Part shown: positions 1-5,881 of the stretch, one piece after another | How the letters are laid out: every line of letters begins with the position of its first letter | Numbering within the stretch: position 1 is the stretch's first letter | Assembly (NCBI GenBank): GCA_014763905.1 | Contig: JACXUN010000099.1 | Location: 1-5,975 of the forward strand | DNA from: Campylobacterales bacterium | GTDB taxonomy: Bacteria > Campylobacterota > Campylobacteria > Campylobacterales > Sulfurovaceae | Direction of reading: 5' to 3' | Length of the DNA: 5,975 bases | Made by a program: the position numbers and the translations under genes | The notes under the pieces: generated by a model | Database searches by the model: none | The model's input: the letters and a program-made list of their open reading frames with translations, nothing else | What the model was told of the DNA's origin: nothing

Positions 1-207
1 AATTTCGGTCAGATTGCCGTCTGCATGTTTTTGATAATTGAGATGTTTGATCAAACCCCAATTATACCCGGCTTCATACGCTCCCAGTGAGATACCACCA
101 CTGATAATGAGTGAAAAATCTTTTTTATCATTGGCACTTGTCGCACTATTGATGAGTGAGATCAAGATCACCATTCTCATAATGGCTTGCAAATGGTTTA
201 CGAACAT
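1..207 (-). CDS. Patatin-like phospholipase, N-terminal part (runs off left edge)
   Basis: The first 69 codons of a minus-strand gene are visible; its 3' part lies beyond position 1. The start is ATG at 207-205, with AAAGGA (219-214) six bases upstream. Residues 1 to about 25 look like a signal peptide: a short basic stretch with R11, a hydrophobic core MVILISLI, then a small-residue end NSATSA, so export to periplasm or outer membrane is likely. Directly after it comes the beta-strand and oxyanion loop of the patatin fold, FSLIISGGISLGAYEAGY at residues 31-48, where GGISLG stands in place of the classical GGGxxG. The GxSxG nucleophile and DG/A motifs would lie outside the window, so catalytic competence cannot be judged. 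Patatin-family enzymes hydrolyse acyl esters of lipids; substrate and exact role are unknown here. It is the third gene of the mgtE-chaA-like operon, 17 bp after the antiporter stop, so co-transcription is likely. Confidence 0.75.
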   Translation of the reverse strand, partial: MFVNHLQAIMRMVILISLINSATSANDKKDFSLIISGGISLGAYEAGYNWGLIKHLNYQKHADGNLTEI

Positions 208-224
208 ACGCTATCCTTTCCGAA

Positions 225-1397
225 TCAATAATAGCCTGCGATAATCGCATAATAGGTAAAGAACATCAGATGCGAAATCCCCTCAAAATAGTTGGTATGT
301 CCCTCTTCGGTGCTTTTCCATGCCAAGATAATGGTCATAATCAACGCCCCGATCTGCAACGGGTTAAAATCCAACATTAGATCGACACCGCTGCTGTATG
401 CCATCGCCAAGAGAATCGGTACAGTGAGCAGGATCGAAACCACGGAGGCTCCCATGGCGATATTGACCACCCGTTGGATTTGGTCATTTCGTGCCGCTTT
501 GATGGCGGTAAAAATCTCAGGAGAGACCGCAACAATGGCAATAATCAAACCGGATAGACCCGCTGAGACACCGTGTTCTCTAGCTAACTTCACCCCGTCA
601 TTGGCAAACACCTCAGCCCCTATCGCAATAATCGCGATCAAAATAAAAATAACGATAAAATTGATATAGTTATTGAACTTTTCAAAGACATAATCACTCT
701 GATCATTTTCATTAATCTCTTGCTCCAATCCCTGCATCTTGCGTCTCAATCGAAAAATACGGCTTCGTGCCGTAGCTCGGAAAAAGTGGGTATGTGTCTT
801 GGTCTGAAAGACAAAAATAATGATATAAAAAAGCATCAATACCGCTGAGATAATATAACTCACTTCACGAACAGCTTCCGTTACATGTTTGGTTTGATTA
901 AGGAGACTGGGAACCAAAAGAGCCAAACCGCTCACAAAGAGAATCGTGGTGTAGGTACTGGAGGTCTCTTTATTGTGTTCTTGTTCGGTAAACTTCAATC
1001 CTCCGATAAAGACCGCCAATCCCAACAGTACGTTCATATCAACAATCACCGCAGAGATAATCCCGCCTTTGACCGTTTCAACCACCTTTGGGATTTCTCT
1101 GGCTTCAAGCAAAATAATATACAGCAGTACGATCTCAACGATAACCGCACTAAAGGTAAGCACCATACTTCCGTACGGCTCTTGGAGACGCTCCGAAAGT
1201 ATTTCAGCGACTTCTGCCACGGTTAAAGAGAGAGCCGCAATCCCGATGGCTGCCATGAGTGTTGCCATAGCCCCTTGCCCATTTTTGTGTAAATAAACAG
1301 CCAATAGTACGGCTGTGATTCCTACGACGATATCCCAATAATCCTCCACATAATATTTGAGGGGATTGGTTGTTTCCGGTTTCCTATCTGTTTCCAT
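225..1397 (-). CDS. chaA: ChaA-type calcium (sodium)/proton antiporter
   Basis: A 390-residue inner-membrane protein of the CaCA cation/Ca2+ exchanger superfamily, closest in style to ChaA (about 366 aa in E. coli), which expels Ca2+ and/or Na+ in exchange for protons. The two inverted alpha-repeats are visible. Repeat 1 (about residues 60-92) carries EPYGSMVLTFSAVIVE, with the likely ion-binding E88. Repeat 2 (about 275-322) carries GLIIAIVAVSPE, with E294. QTKTH at 198-202 after the sixth or so hydrophobic segment matches ChaA. Residues 207-240 are a charged, arginine-rich then acidic cytoplasmic loop, somewhat longer than usual. About ten or eleven hydrophobic segments can be counted. The ATG at 1397 is preceded by AAGGAC (1416-1411), 13 bases away, which is a loose spacing. 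It lies 24 bp after mgtE on the same strand, so the pair probably serves Mg2+/Ca2+ homeostasis. The family is firm; the preferred cation is an inference. Confidence 0.88.
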   Translation of the reverse strand: METDRKPETTNPLKYYVEDYWDIVVGITAVLLAVYLHKNGQGAMATLMAAIGIAALSLTVAEVAEILSERLQEPYGSMVLTFSAVIVEIVLLYIILLEAREIPKVVETVKGGIISAVIVDMNVLLGLAVFIGGLKFTEQEHNKETSSTYTTILFVSGLALLVPSLLNQTKHVTEAVREVSYIISAVLMLFYIIIFVFQTKTHTHFFRATARSRIFRLRRKMQGLEQEINENDQSDYVFEKFNNYINFIVIFILIAIIAIGAEVFANDGVKLAREHGVSAGLSGLIIAIVAVSPEIFTAIKAARNDQIQRVVNIAMGASVVSILLTVPILLAMAYSSGVDLMLDFNPLQIGALIMTIILAWKSTEEGHTNYFEGISHLMFFTYYAIIAGYY

Positions 1398-1421
1398 AAT
1401 GTTCTATCAAGTCCTTGTAAA

Positions 1422-2783
1422 TTAAAGTAAAATAACGGTCGCAAGACCCAAAAAGCTAAAAAAGCCCACCATATCGGTTACGGTCGTCAAGAGTACCGTC
1501 GAACCGATTGCCGGATCGATACCGAATCGCTGCAGTCCCAAAGGGATCACCGCTCCAAAAAAACCTGCCGAGAGCAGATTGATCACCATCGCCATTGCGA
1601 TCACCGCTCCTAGCATCGGCATCTGAAACCAGAGATAAGCGATCACGCCCATCACCACCGCATAGAGTAATCCATTCATTAAGGATACTAAAACTTCTTT
1701 GAAAATGGTTTTTTTGGCTTTATCCATTTCGATATCCCCCAGTGCCATTTGTCGTACGGTAACGGTTAAGGTTTGCGTACCGGCATTGCCGCCCATCGAT
1801 GCCACGATCGGCATCAATACTGCCAACGCCACCAGCGATTGAATCGTCGTATCAAACAGACCGATCACCAACGAAGCAGCAATCGCCGTCAAGAGGTTGA
1901 TCCCCAGCCATACGCCACGGGATTTACCGATCTTCCAGATGCTCTCCTCTTGCTCTGCGAGATCATTGACTCCGGCGAGGTTATAGATCTGCTCGGTCGC
2001 TTCCTCTTCCATAATGTCATGAATGTCATCTGAGGTAATACGCCCCAACAGTATACCGTGTTGATTGACTACAGGGATAACACTGAGGTCATAATTACCC
2101 GCCATCTCGACAACTTTTTTGATATCATCGTGAGCCTCGACCGAAACGGTGATTTTCCCCTCTTCTAGTATATCACGATAATACTCATTGGGACCGTGCA
2201 AGATGAGATCTTCCAGCGGAATCATCCCCAAAAAGGCTTTCTGTTTCGTTACGACAAAGACATGATGCACGTTATCGACTTCGTTGGCTTTTTTCATCTT
2301 TTTGAGTCGTCGAACCGATTCACCGATGGTCTCATCGAGATCGGCAGCGAAAAGCTCCACCTGCATATAGGCACCGGCTTCATCATCTTCATAGGCGATC
2401 AGCTCTTGGATGGTAGCTTTTTCCTCGTTGGAGAGATGGAGGAGTACCTCATTGGCTTTCTCCTCATCGATCTCTTCGATATGCTGAATCATATCCGCAG
2501 CTTCATCGGTATCGAGTTTTTCCGTCAACTTTGCCAAGGTAACGGCATCATAACTGTTATAGAACTCTTCTTGAAGGGATTTCGGAAGCTCCACCAATAC
2601 TTCGGCGAGTAGTGTTTTGGGCAGCTTATCTAAAAAGGAGCCGTAAAACTCCTTGTCCACTTCATACACTTCAGCCAATAACTCAGCAATCTCAAAAGGA
2701 TGACTATCGACATCGACACCGTTACGATAATCGTTCAGACGCGCTTCAATCTCTTGAATCTTGTGAACAAGCTCTTCAGTCAT
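1422..2783 (-). CDS. mgtE: MgtE magnesium transporter/channel
   Basis: A 453-residue protein with full MgtE architecture. Residues about 25-130 form the acidic helical MgtE_N domain, with typical DTDEAADMIQ and ELIAYEDDEAGAYM. CBS1 spans about 136-195 and CBS2 about 205-262, ending GRITSDDIHDIMEE. A five-helix pore domain covers about 288-453. The family signature MPIVASMGGNAGTQ is at 324-337. D437 in TTVTDMVGFF corresponds to the Mg2+-selecting aspartate of Thermus MgtE (D432). MgtE is a homodimeric inner-membrane Mg2+ channel whose cytosolic N and CBS domains bind Mg2+ and close the pore when internal Mg2+ is high; this regulation is family knowledge. The start ATG at 2783 has AAAAAAGGA five bases upstream, a strong site. 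It is the first gene of the minus-strand operon. The length is normal and there are no lesions. Confidence 0.97.
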   Translation of the reverse strand: MTEELVHKIQEIEARLNDYRNGVDVDSHPFEIAELLAEVYEVDKEFYGSFLDKLPKTLLAEVLVELPKSLQEEFYNSYDAVTLAKLTEKLDTDEAADMIQHIEEIDEEKANEVLLHLSNEEKATIQELIAYEDDEAGAYMQVELFAADLDETIGESVRRLKKMKKANEVDNVHHVFVVTKQKAFLGMIPLEDLILHGPNEYYRDILEEGKITVSVEAHDDIKKVVEMAGNYDLSVIPVVNQHGILLGRITSDDIHDIMEEEATEQIYNLAGVNDLAEQEESIWKIGKSRGVWLGINLLTAIAASLVIGLFDTTIQSLVALAVLMPIVASMGGNAGTQTLTVTVRQMALGDIEMDKAKKTIFKEVLVSLMNGLLYAVVMGVIAYLWFQMPMLGAVIAMAMVINLLSAGFFGAVIPLGLQRFGIDPAIGSTVLLTTVTDMVGFFSFLGLATVILL

Positions 2784-2787
2784 GATA

Positions 2788-2796
2788 ATCCTTTTT
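2788..2796 (-). promoter_or_regulatory. Ribosome binding site of mgtE
   Basis: On the minus strand AAAAAAGGA lies five bases before the ATG at 2783. It is the best Shine-Dalgarno match in the operon and fixes the mgtE start. Confidence 0.7.
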
Positions 2797-2826
2797 TAAA
2801 AATTATAAATCTAAAATTTTGAGCGA

Positions 2827-2832
2827 ATTATA
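2827..2832 (-). promoter_or_regulatory. Likely -10 box of the mgtE operon promoter
   Basis: A perfect TATAAT on the minus strand. With the usual spacing, transcription would start near 2820, giving a leader of about 37 bases, too short for an M-box Mg2+ riboswitch. The hexamer about 17 bp upstream (AGATTT at 2855-2850) is a poor -35. Campylobacterota sigma-70 promoters usually lack a conserved -35 and rely on T-rich upstream DNA, which is present. Confidence 0.6.
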
Positions 2833-2865
2833 GGGTTTTTTGATTTATAAAATCTGCTACATAGC

Positions 2866-2910
2866 TAGCATTTTCAAATATTTTAGCATTTTATCCAAAT
2901 TCGGTAGCAT
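2866..2910. repeat. Three short direct repeats TAGCAT(TTT)
   Basis: TAGCATTTT occurs at 2866-2874 and again at 2884-2892, and TAGCAT at 2905-2910, so start-to-start spacings are 18 and 21 bp. They lie about 45-90 bp upstream of the predicted mgtE operon transcription start. They could be operator half-sites or only phased AT-rich upstream DNA; function is unproven. Confidence 0.4.
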
Positions 2911-2963
2911 ACTTTTACCTAAACCTGAGTTCGCTAGAGTATCATATTAACCGTTTTTTTAGT

Positions 2964-3016
2964 AAATATAACTATTAGAAAAGGTAATAATAGTTTTAAA
3001 TATGACAGTTATATTT
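2964..3016. repeat. Overlapping inverted repeats upstream of the antitoxin remnant
   Basis: AAATATAACT (2964-2973) is the exact reverse complement of AGTTATATTT (3007-3016), separated by 33 bases. Sharing its left arm, AACTATTA (2970-2977) is the exact reverse complement of TAATAGTT (2988-2995), separated by 10 bases. The two pairings are mutually exclusive as hairpins. They sit just upstream of the extended -10 box at 3046-3054, where a self-regulating toxin-antitoxin operon would carry its operator. Low complexity makes chance possible. Confidence 0.4.
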
Positions 3017-3045
3017 TTGCCGGTAATTTGGAATTTTTTTTGGTA

Positions 3046-3054
3046 TGGTATAAT
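3046..3054 (+). promoter_or_regulatory. Extended -10 promoter of the MNT/HEPN remnant
   Basis: TGGTATAAT is a perfect extended -10 element (TGn plus TATAAT). TTGGAA at 3028-3033 is a partial -35 with a short 15-bp gap. Transcription would start near 3061, about 28 bases before the antitoxin ATG at 3089. The promoter looks intact although the gene behind it is broken, and it might now feed transcription towards mutS2. Confidence 0.5.
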
Positions 3055-3075
3055 TATCTCATAAAATGAAAAAAA

Positions 3076-3098
3076 AGGTAAAACTCCTATGCTTACCT
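3076..3098 (+). promoter_or_regulatory. Small hairpin around the antitoxin start codon
   Basis: AGGTAA (3076-3081) and TTACCT (3093-3098) form a perfect 6-bp stem with an 11-base loop that contains the ATG at 3089. The stem covers the only plausible Shine-Dalgarno (AGG). It could lower translation or be a protein-binding palindrome, but is short enough to be accidental. Confidence 0.3.
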
Positions 3099-3381
3099 AA
3101 GAGAAGATATTAAACTATTTAACACAGCATAAACAAGAGTTCCAACAGATGTATCATGTCGAAAAAATCGGTCTCTTTGGCAGTTATGCCCGTGGAGAAG
3201 CGACACAAGAGAGCGATATTGATATTTTTGTCACAATGAAACCAAATTTATTTGATCTCATCGGGTTATAAAACAACGAATAGAAGAAGATTTGCGTAAA
3301 AAGATAGATATTATTCGCGAACACAAACATATCAAACCGTTTCTACTCAAAATGATACAGAAAGATATCGCCTATGTCTGA
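3089..3381 (+). pseudogene. Broken MNT-domain nucleotidyltransferase antitoxin (MntA-type)
   Basis: A polymerase-beta-like minimal nucleotidyltransferase, the antitoxin half of MNT/HEPN (MntA-HepT) modules; in characterised systems MntA adds AMP groups to the HepT toxin. From ATG 3089 the reading is MLT, then TAA at 3098-3100, then EKILNYL and onward. The catalytic signature GSYARGE (codons 31-37) and SDIDIF (codons 42-47, aspartates at 3215 and 3221) is intact. At codon 61 (3269-3271) the frame stops after DLIGL. Removing two bases (TA) there restores KQRIEEDL, and the new frame runs on through KKIDIIREH and IKPFLLK to IAYV, with TGA at 3379-3381. The 293-base span equals 97 codons plus 2, a normal length for this family. 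An ATG at 3149 could still start a 40-codon peptide with the active-site motif but without the C-terminal half. The family is firm; loss of function is inferred from the two lesions. Confidence 0.8.
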
Positions 3382-3466
3382 TAAACAATTAATGTTACTA
3401 TCGACACTTGAAGATATCAAATTCTCTATTGAGTATAAAATGCAATTAATTGAACATTATTTATAA
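3374..3466 (+). pseudogene. Truncated HepT-like HEPN toxin remnant
   Basis: ATG 3374 overlaps the antitoxin stop (TGA 3379-3381) by 8 bases, the coupling expected for the toxin partner of an MNT/HEPN pair. Only 30 codons are open, beginning MSDKQLMLLSTLEDI and ending IEHYL before TAA TAA at 3464-3469. HepT proteins are about 110 residues and carry an RX4-6H RNase motif in the second half; that part is absent. The N-terminal style (MsDK, leucine-rich first helix) fits HepT only loosely, so the assignment rests mainly on position. It cannot make a working RNase as read here. Confidence 0.5.
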
Positions 3467-3596
3467 TAATTTCGATATTCAAAAGATTATTAAATATTCT
3501 TTTGAAGAAGCTAGAAAACTGGTTATAAGTACAAATAATTCCTTTTATTGGGAAAATTGGCTTATAGAACAATGTGTTATTAAAATGGAGAACTAA
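3450..3596 (+). pseudogene. Unrecognised open remnant of about 48 codons
   Basis: In a different frame from the HEPN remnant, an open stretch follows a TAA at 3447-3449. It begins at a possible TTG (3450) and ends at TAA 3594-3596. It includes FDIQKIIKYSFEEARKLV and then FYWENWLIEQC, and finishes IKMEN. No good ribosome binding site was seen. It may be the frameshifted tail of the HEPN partner or the end of another lost gene; I do not recognise it, and it lacks an RX4-6H motif. Its last codons contain the GGAG (3587-3590) that serves as the only Shine-Dalgarno candidate for mutS2. Confidence 0.35.
3502..3529 (+). promoter_or_regulatory. Possible mutS2 promoter inside the remnant
   Basis: TTGAAG (3502-3507), a 16-bp gap and TATAAG (3524-3529) resemble a sigma-70 promoter, about 75 bases before the TTG start of mutS2. 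In DNA this AT-rich such matches are common, so this is tentative; the stronger promoter at 3046-3054 could also serve mutS2. Confidence 0.25.
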
Positions 3597-3604
3597 AAAC
3601 AACA

Positions 3605-5806
3605 TTGAAAACCCTAACCCAAAAACTCGACCTCGATACCTTTATCGATAACTTCAAAAGCTTTTATGCTCGTGAGAAGAAGATTCAGATAGTGGGCGAT
3701 ATCAATCAGCACCATAAGTATATCCAAGCCCTCTCCACCATAGAGTTTCCGGCTATCAAAGAGGTACCAAATCTCGATACCGAACTAAACCGCATTCAGA
3801 AACAAGGAGTGCTGAGGCTGGAAGAGATTTATGCCTTTATGGTGATGGTGAGCTACTTCAACGCTCTCAAAGCCCTCACCCTTCCCGAACCGCTCAATCG
3901 ATGGATACGAGAGATCGAAATACCAGGTGAGGTGAGTGAGATACTGCTCTACTTTACCGATGAGGGGCAGCTCAATCCGGAGCGGGAGCCGGAGCTGTTT
4001 GATATCGAAAAGGCGATCAAACACAATAAAACCGCCATCAAAGAGTCGCTCTACAAAATGGCACACTCCTCCCATCTCAAAGATTACTTAGTCGACAGTC
4101 AAGTCCACTTTATCAACGGTGAAGAGGTGCTGTTGGTTCGTGGAGGATTCAATCGGGTTATCAAAGCCTCGGTAGTTGGACGAAGCTCAGGGGGATACTT
4201 CTATATCCTGCCGCAGAGCATCGCCCATCTCAAAGAGAAAGAGTCCGATCTCATCAGCCGCAAAGAGGAGTTGGTCTATCGCTATTGTCTAAAATTTTCG
4301 GCGATTTTTCATAAATGGGAGCGTTTTTTGGGCTTCATTAATCGAGAGTATGATCGTTTCGACCACTATCAAGCCCGCGTGCAGTTTGCCAGAGCCTATG
4401 ACTATCAATTCATCCTGCCCCATAAAGGCAAACAGATTCATCTCAGCGAATTCTGCCATCCGGCAATAGATAATCCCAAACCGGTCGATATTACGCTGGA
4501 CAAATCGGTTATGCTCATTACCGGAGTCAACGCTGGGGGTAAAACCATGCTCCTCAAATCGCTTCTGGCAGCGGTCTTTATGAGTAAAAATCTCCTGCCG
4601 TTTCGATGCAATAAAGAGAAAACGATCATCGGACACTACAAATCGATCGAAGCGGTCATCGACGATCCTCAATCGGTCAAAAACGATATCTCGACCTTTG
4701 CAGGGCGGATGGTGGAATTTGCCAAGCTGTTCAAAACCCAAAACGCCATCGTCGGAGTCGATGAGATCGAACTGGGAACCGACAGTGATGAGGCGGCATC
4801 CCTCTTTCGTGTGATGTTGGATGAGTTACGCAATCGGGGAATCACCTTTATCGTCACGACTCACCATAAGCGGTTGGCTTCGCTTATGAGCAGTGATGAC
4901 GATGTCGAATTGATCGCGGCTCTGTATGATGAAGCACGGAGGGAACCTACCTATACCTTTTTGCAAGGGAGTATTGGCAAGAGCTACGCCTTTGAAACGG
5001 CTGAGCGTTACGGTATCCCAGAGTTTATCGTTGCCAAAGCCAAACAGGTTTACGGAGAAGACAAAGAGAATCTCAATGAGCTGATCGAAAAGTCTACGAG
5101 ACTTGAACGTGAAATGCGGCAAAAGATCGCCAAGATCGATGAGGAACTCCAATCCATAGAACGCAAAAAAGAGAAATTGGATAACCTAGAAGAGAAGCTC
5201 AAAGAGCAGCACCGCAAAGCGATCGCTACACTCGAAAACCGCTACAATGCGGCAACCAAACGAGCCCAAGAAGCAATGAAAGCCAAAGAGTCCAGCGAAG
5301 GGCGGCGGCTCCTCAACGAAGCCCACAGACATAAAGAGCGTTCCAAAGAAGCCAAAAAACCGAAACAGCTGGAAAAAGTGGAACTGCAAGTAGGTGACCG
5401 AATCAAATATCGCACCTCCAAAGGAGATCTGCTGGCGATCAAAGGCAAAGAGGCAACCATCGAGGTAGGTGGACTCAAAATGCGGGTTCCGCTAGATCAA
5501 CTCAAACGTACCGGCGACCTCCCAAAAACTGCCCCCAAACCCAAAGCCACGGTCACCGTCGAAAAACCGGGACGTGGGGCGATTTCGATCAAACTGCTGG
5601 GTTGTTTTGCTGATGAGGCGATTGAGAAGCTGGATCAATTTCTCTCCGATGCGTTGGTCAACGGCTTTTCTGAAGTGGAGATCATCCATGGAACCGGCAG
5701 CGGTGTACTCAAAAACGTAGTGATCGACTACCTTAAAAACTATCCGAAAATTCAATCGTTTCATGGGCTGAAGGGAAATTTGGGGGTAACCATTGTTAAA
5801 CTATAA
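3605..5806 (+). CDS. mutS2: MutS2 family protein with degenerate Smr domain
   Basis: A 733-residue MutS2 homologue (family about 750-790). Residues 1 to about 290 form the core/clamp region, with RGGFNRV at 179-185 and the SSGG loop at 194-197. The MutS-type ATPase follows: Walker A GVNAGGKT 307-314, signature STFAGRMVEF 363-372, Walker B VGVDE 383-387, switch TTHHKR 418-423. About 489-590 is a charged coiled coil, about 594-637 a KOW-like beta module starting VGDRIKYR, and about 659-733 the Smr domain. The Smr domain keeps HGTGSG (695-700), but the usual LDLHG is IKLLG (662-666) and the C-terminal GGxGA loop reads GNLGVT. MutS2 proteins suppress recombination, and in Bacillus they also rescue collided ribosomes; which applies here is unknown. 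The start is TTG at 3605, since no in-frame ATG occurs until about codon 79 and an upstream stop lies at 3581. GGAG is 14 bases upstream, a long gap. Confidence 0.93.
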   Translation: MKTLTQKLDLDTFIDNFKSFYAREKKIQIVGDINQHHKYIQALSTIEFPAIKEVPNLDTELNRIQKQGVLRLEEIYAFMVMVSYFNALKALTLPEPLNRWIREIEIPGEVSEILLYFTDEGQLNPEREPELFDIEKAIKHNKTAIKESLYKMAHSSHLKDYLVDSQVHFINGEEVLLVRGGFNRVIKASVVGRSSGGYFYILPQSIAHLKEKESDLISRKEELVYRYCLKFSAIFHKWERFLGFINREYDRFDHYQARVQFARAYDYQFILPHKGKQIHLSEFCHPAIDNPKPVDITLDKSVMLITGVNAGGKTMLLKSLLAAVFMSKNLLPFRCNKEKTIIGHYKSIEAVIDDPQSVKNDISTFAGRMVEFAKLFKTQNAIVGVDEIELGTDSDEAASLFRVMLDELRNRGITFIVTTHHKRLASLMSSDDDVELIAALYDEARREPTYTFLQGSIGKSYAFETAERYGIPEFIVAKAKQVYGEDKENLNELIEKSTRLEREMRQKIAKIDEELQSIERKKEKLDNLEEKLKEQHRKAIATLENRYNAATKRAQEAMKAKESSEGRRLLNEAHRHKERSKEAKKPKQLEKVELQVGDRIKYRTSKGDLLAIKGKEATIEVGGLKMRVPLDQLKRTGDLPKTAPKPKATVTVEKPGRGAISIKLLGCFADEAIEKLDQFLSDALVNGFSEVEIIHGTGSGVLKNVVIDYLKNYPKIQSFHGLKGNLGVTIVKL

Positions 5807-5845
5807 ATTGGTTAATCTATCGTTTAGTTTTCATTATCACTACTA

Positions 5846-5854
5846 TGATATAAT
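5846..5854 (+). promoter_or_regulatory. Extended -10 promoter of the right-edge gene
   Basis: TGATATAAT combines TGn with a perfect TATAAT. No good -35 is present (TTTTCA at 5828-5833 is 15 bp away). Transcription would begin near 5861, about 20 bases before the ATG at 5882, so the next gene probably has its own promoter separate from mutS2. Confidence 0.55.
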
Positions 5855-5881
5855 TTCAAAAATATTTTATGCGGAGTGCAA

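Larger units (their letters stand above)
2784..3088. other. AT-rich divergent spacer without an intact gene
   Basis: I find no convincing gene on either strand. The spacer contains the mgtE leader and -10 box on its left, three TAGCAT direct repeats, overlapping inverted repeats (2964-3016), and the extended -10 promoter of the broken antitoxin gene on its right. It is clearly more AT-rich than mgtE and mutS2. No tRNA, CRISPR repeat unit or insertion-sequence end was recognised. Confidence 0.6.

Noticed and set aside
38..1296. Several plus-strand open frames opposite the patatin and antiporter genes
   Set aside because: They lie antisense to well-supported membrane-protein genes, show no recognisable motif or good ribosome site, and are explained as shadows.
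2784..2820. Mg2+ riboswitch (M-box) in front of mgtE
   Set aside because: The predicted leader is only about 37 bases and contains no structured conserved elements; an M-box needs well over 100 bases.
3263..3280. Programmed frameshift in the nucleotidyltransferase gene
   Set aside because: There is no X XXY YYZ slippery heptamer in the right register and no stable downstream structure, and the gene also has a separate stop at codon 4.
2784..3604. Insertion sequence or CRISPR array in the gene-poor stretch
   Set aside because: No transposase fragment, paired terminal repeats with target duplication, or regularly spaced 25-40-base repeats were found; the content is better explained as toxin-antitoxin decay and promoter DNA.
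5798..5835. Rho-independent terminator after mutS2
   Set aside because: AAACTA/TAGTTT gives only a 6-bp AT-rich stem with a 21-base loop and no following T tract, so it is not convincing.
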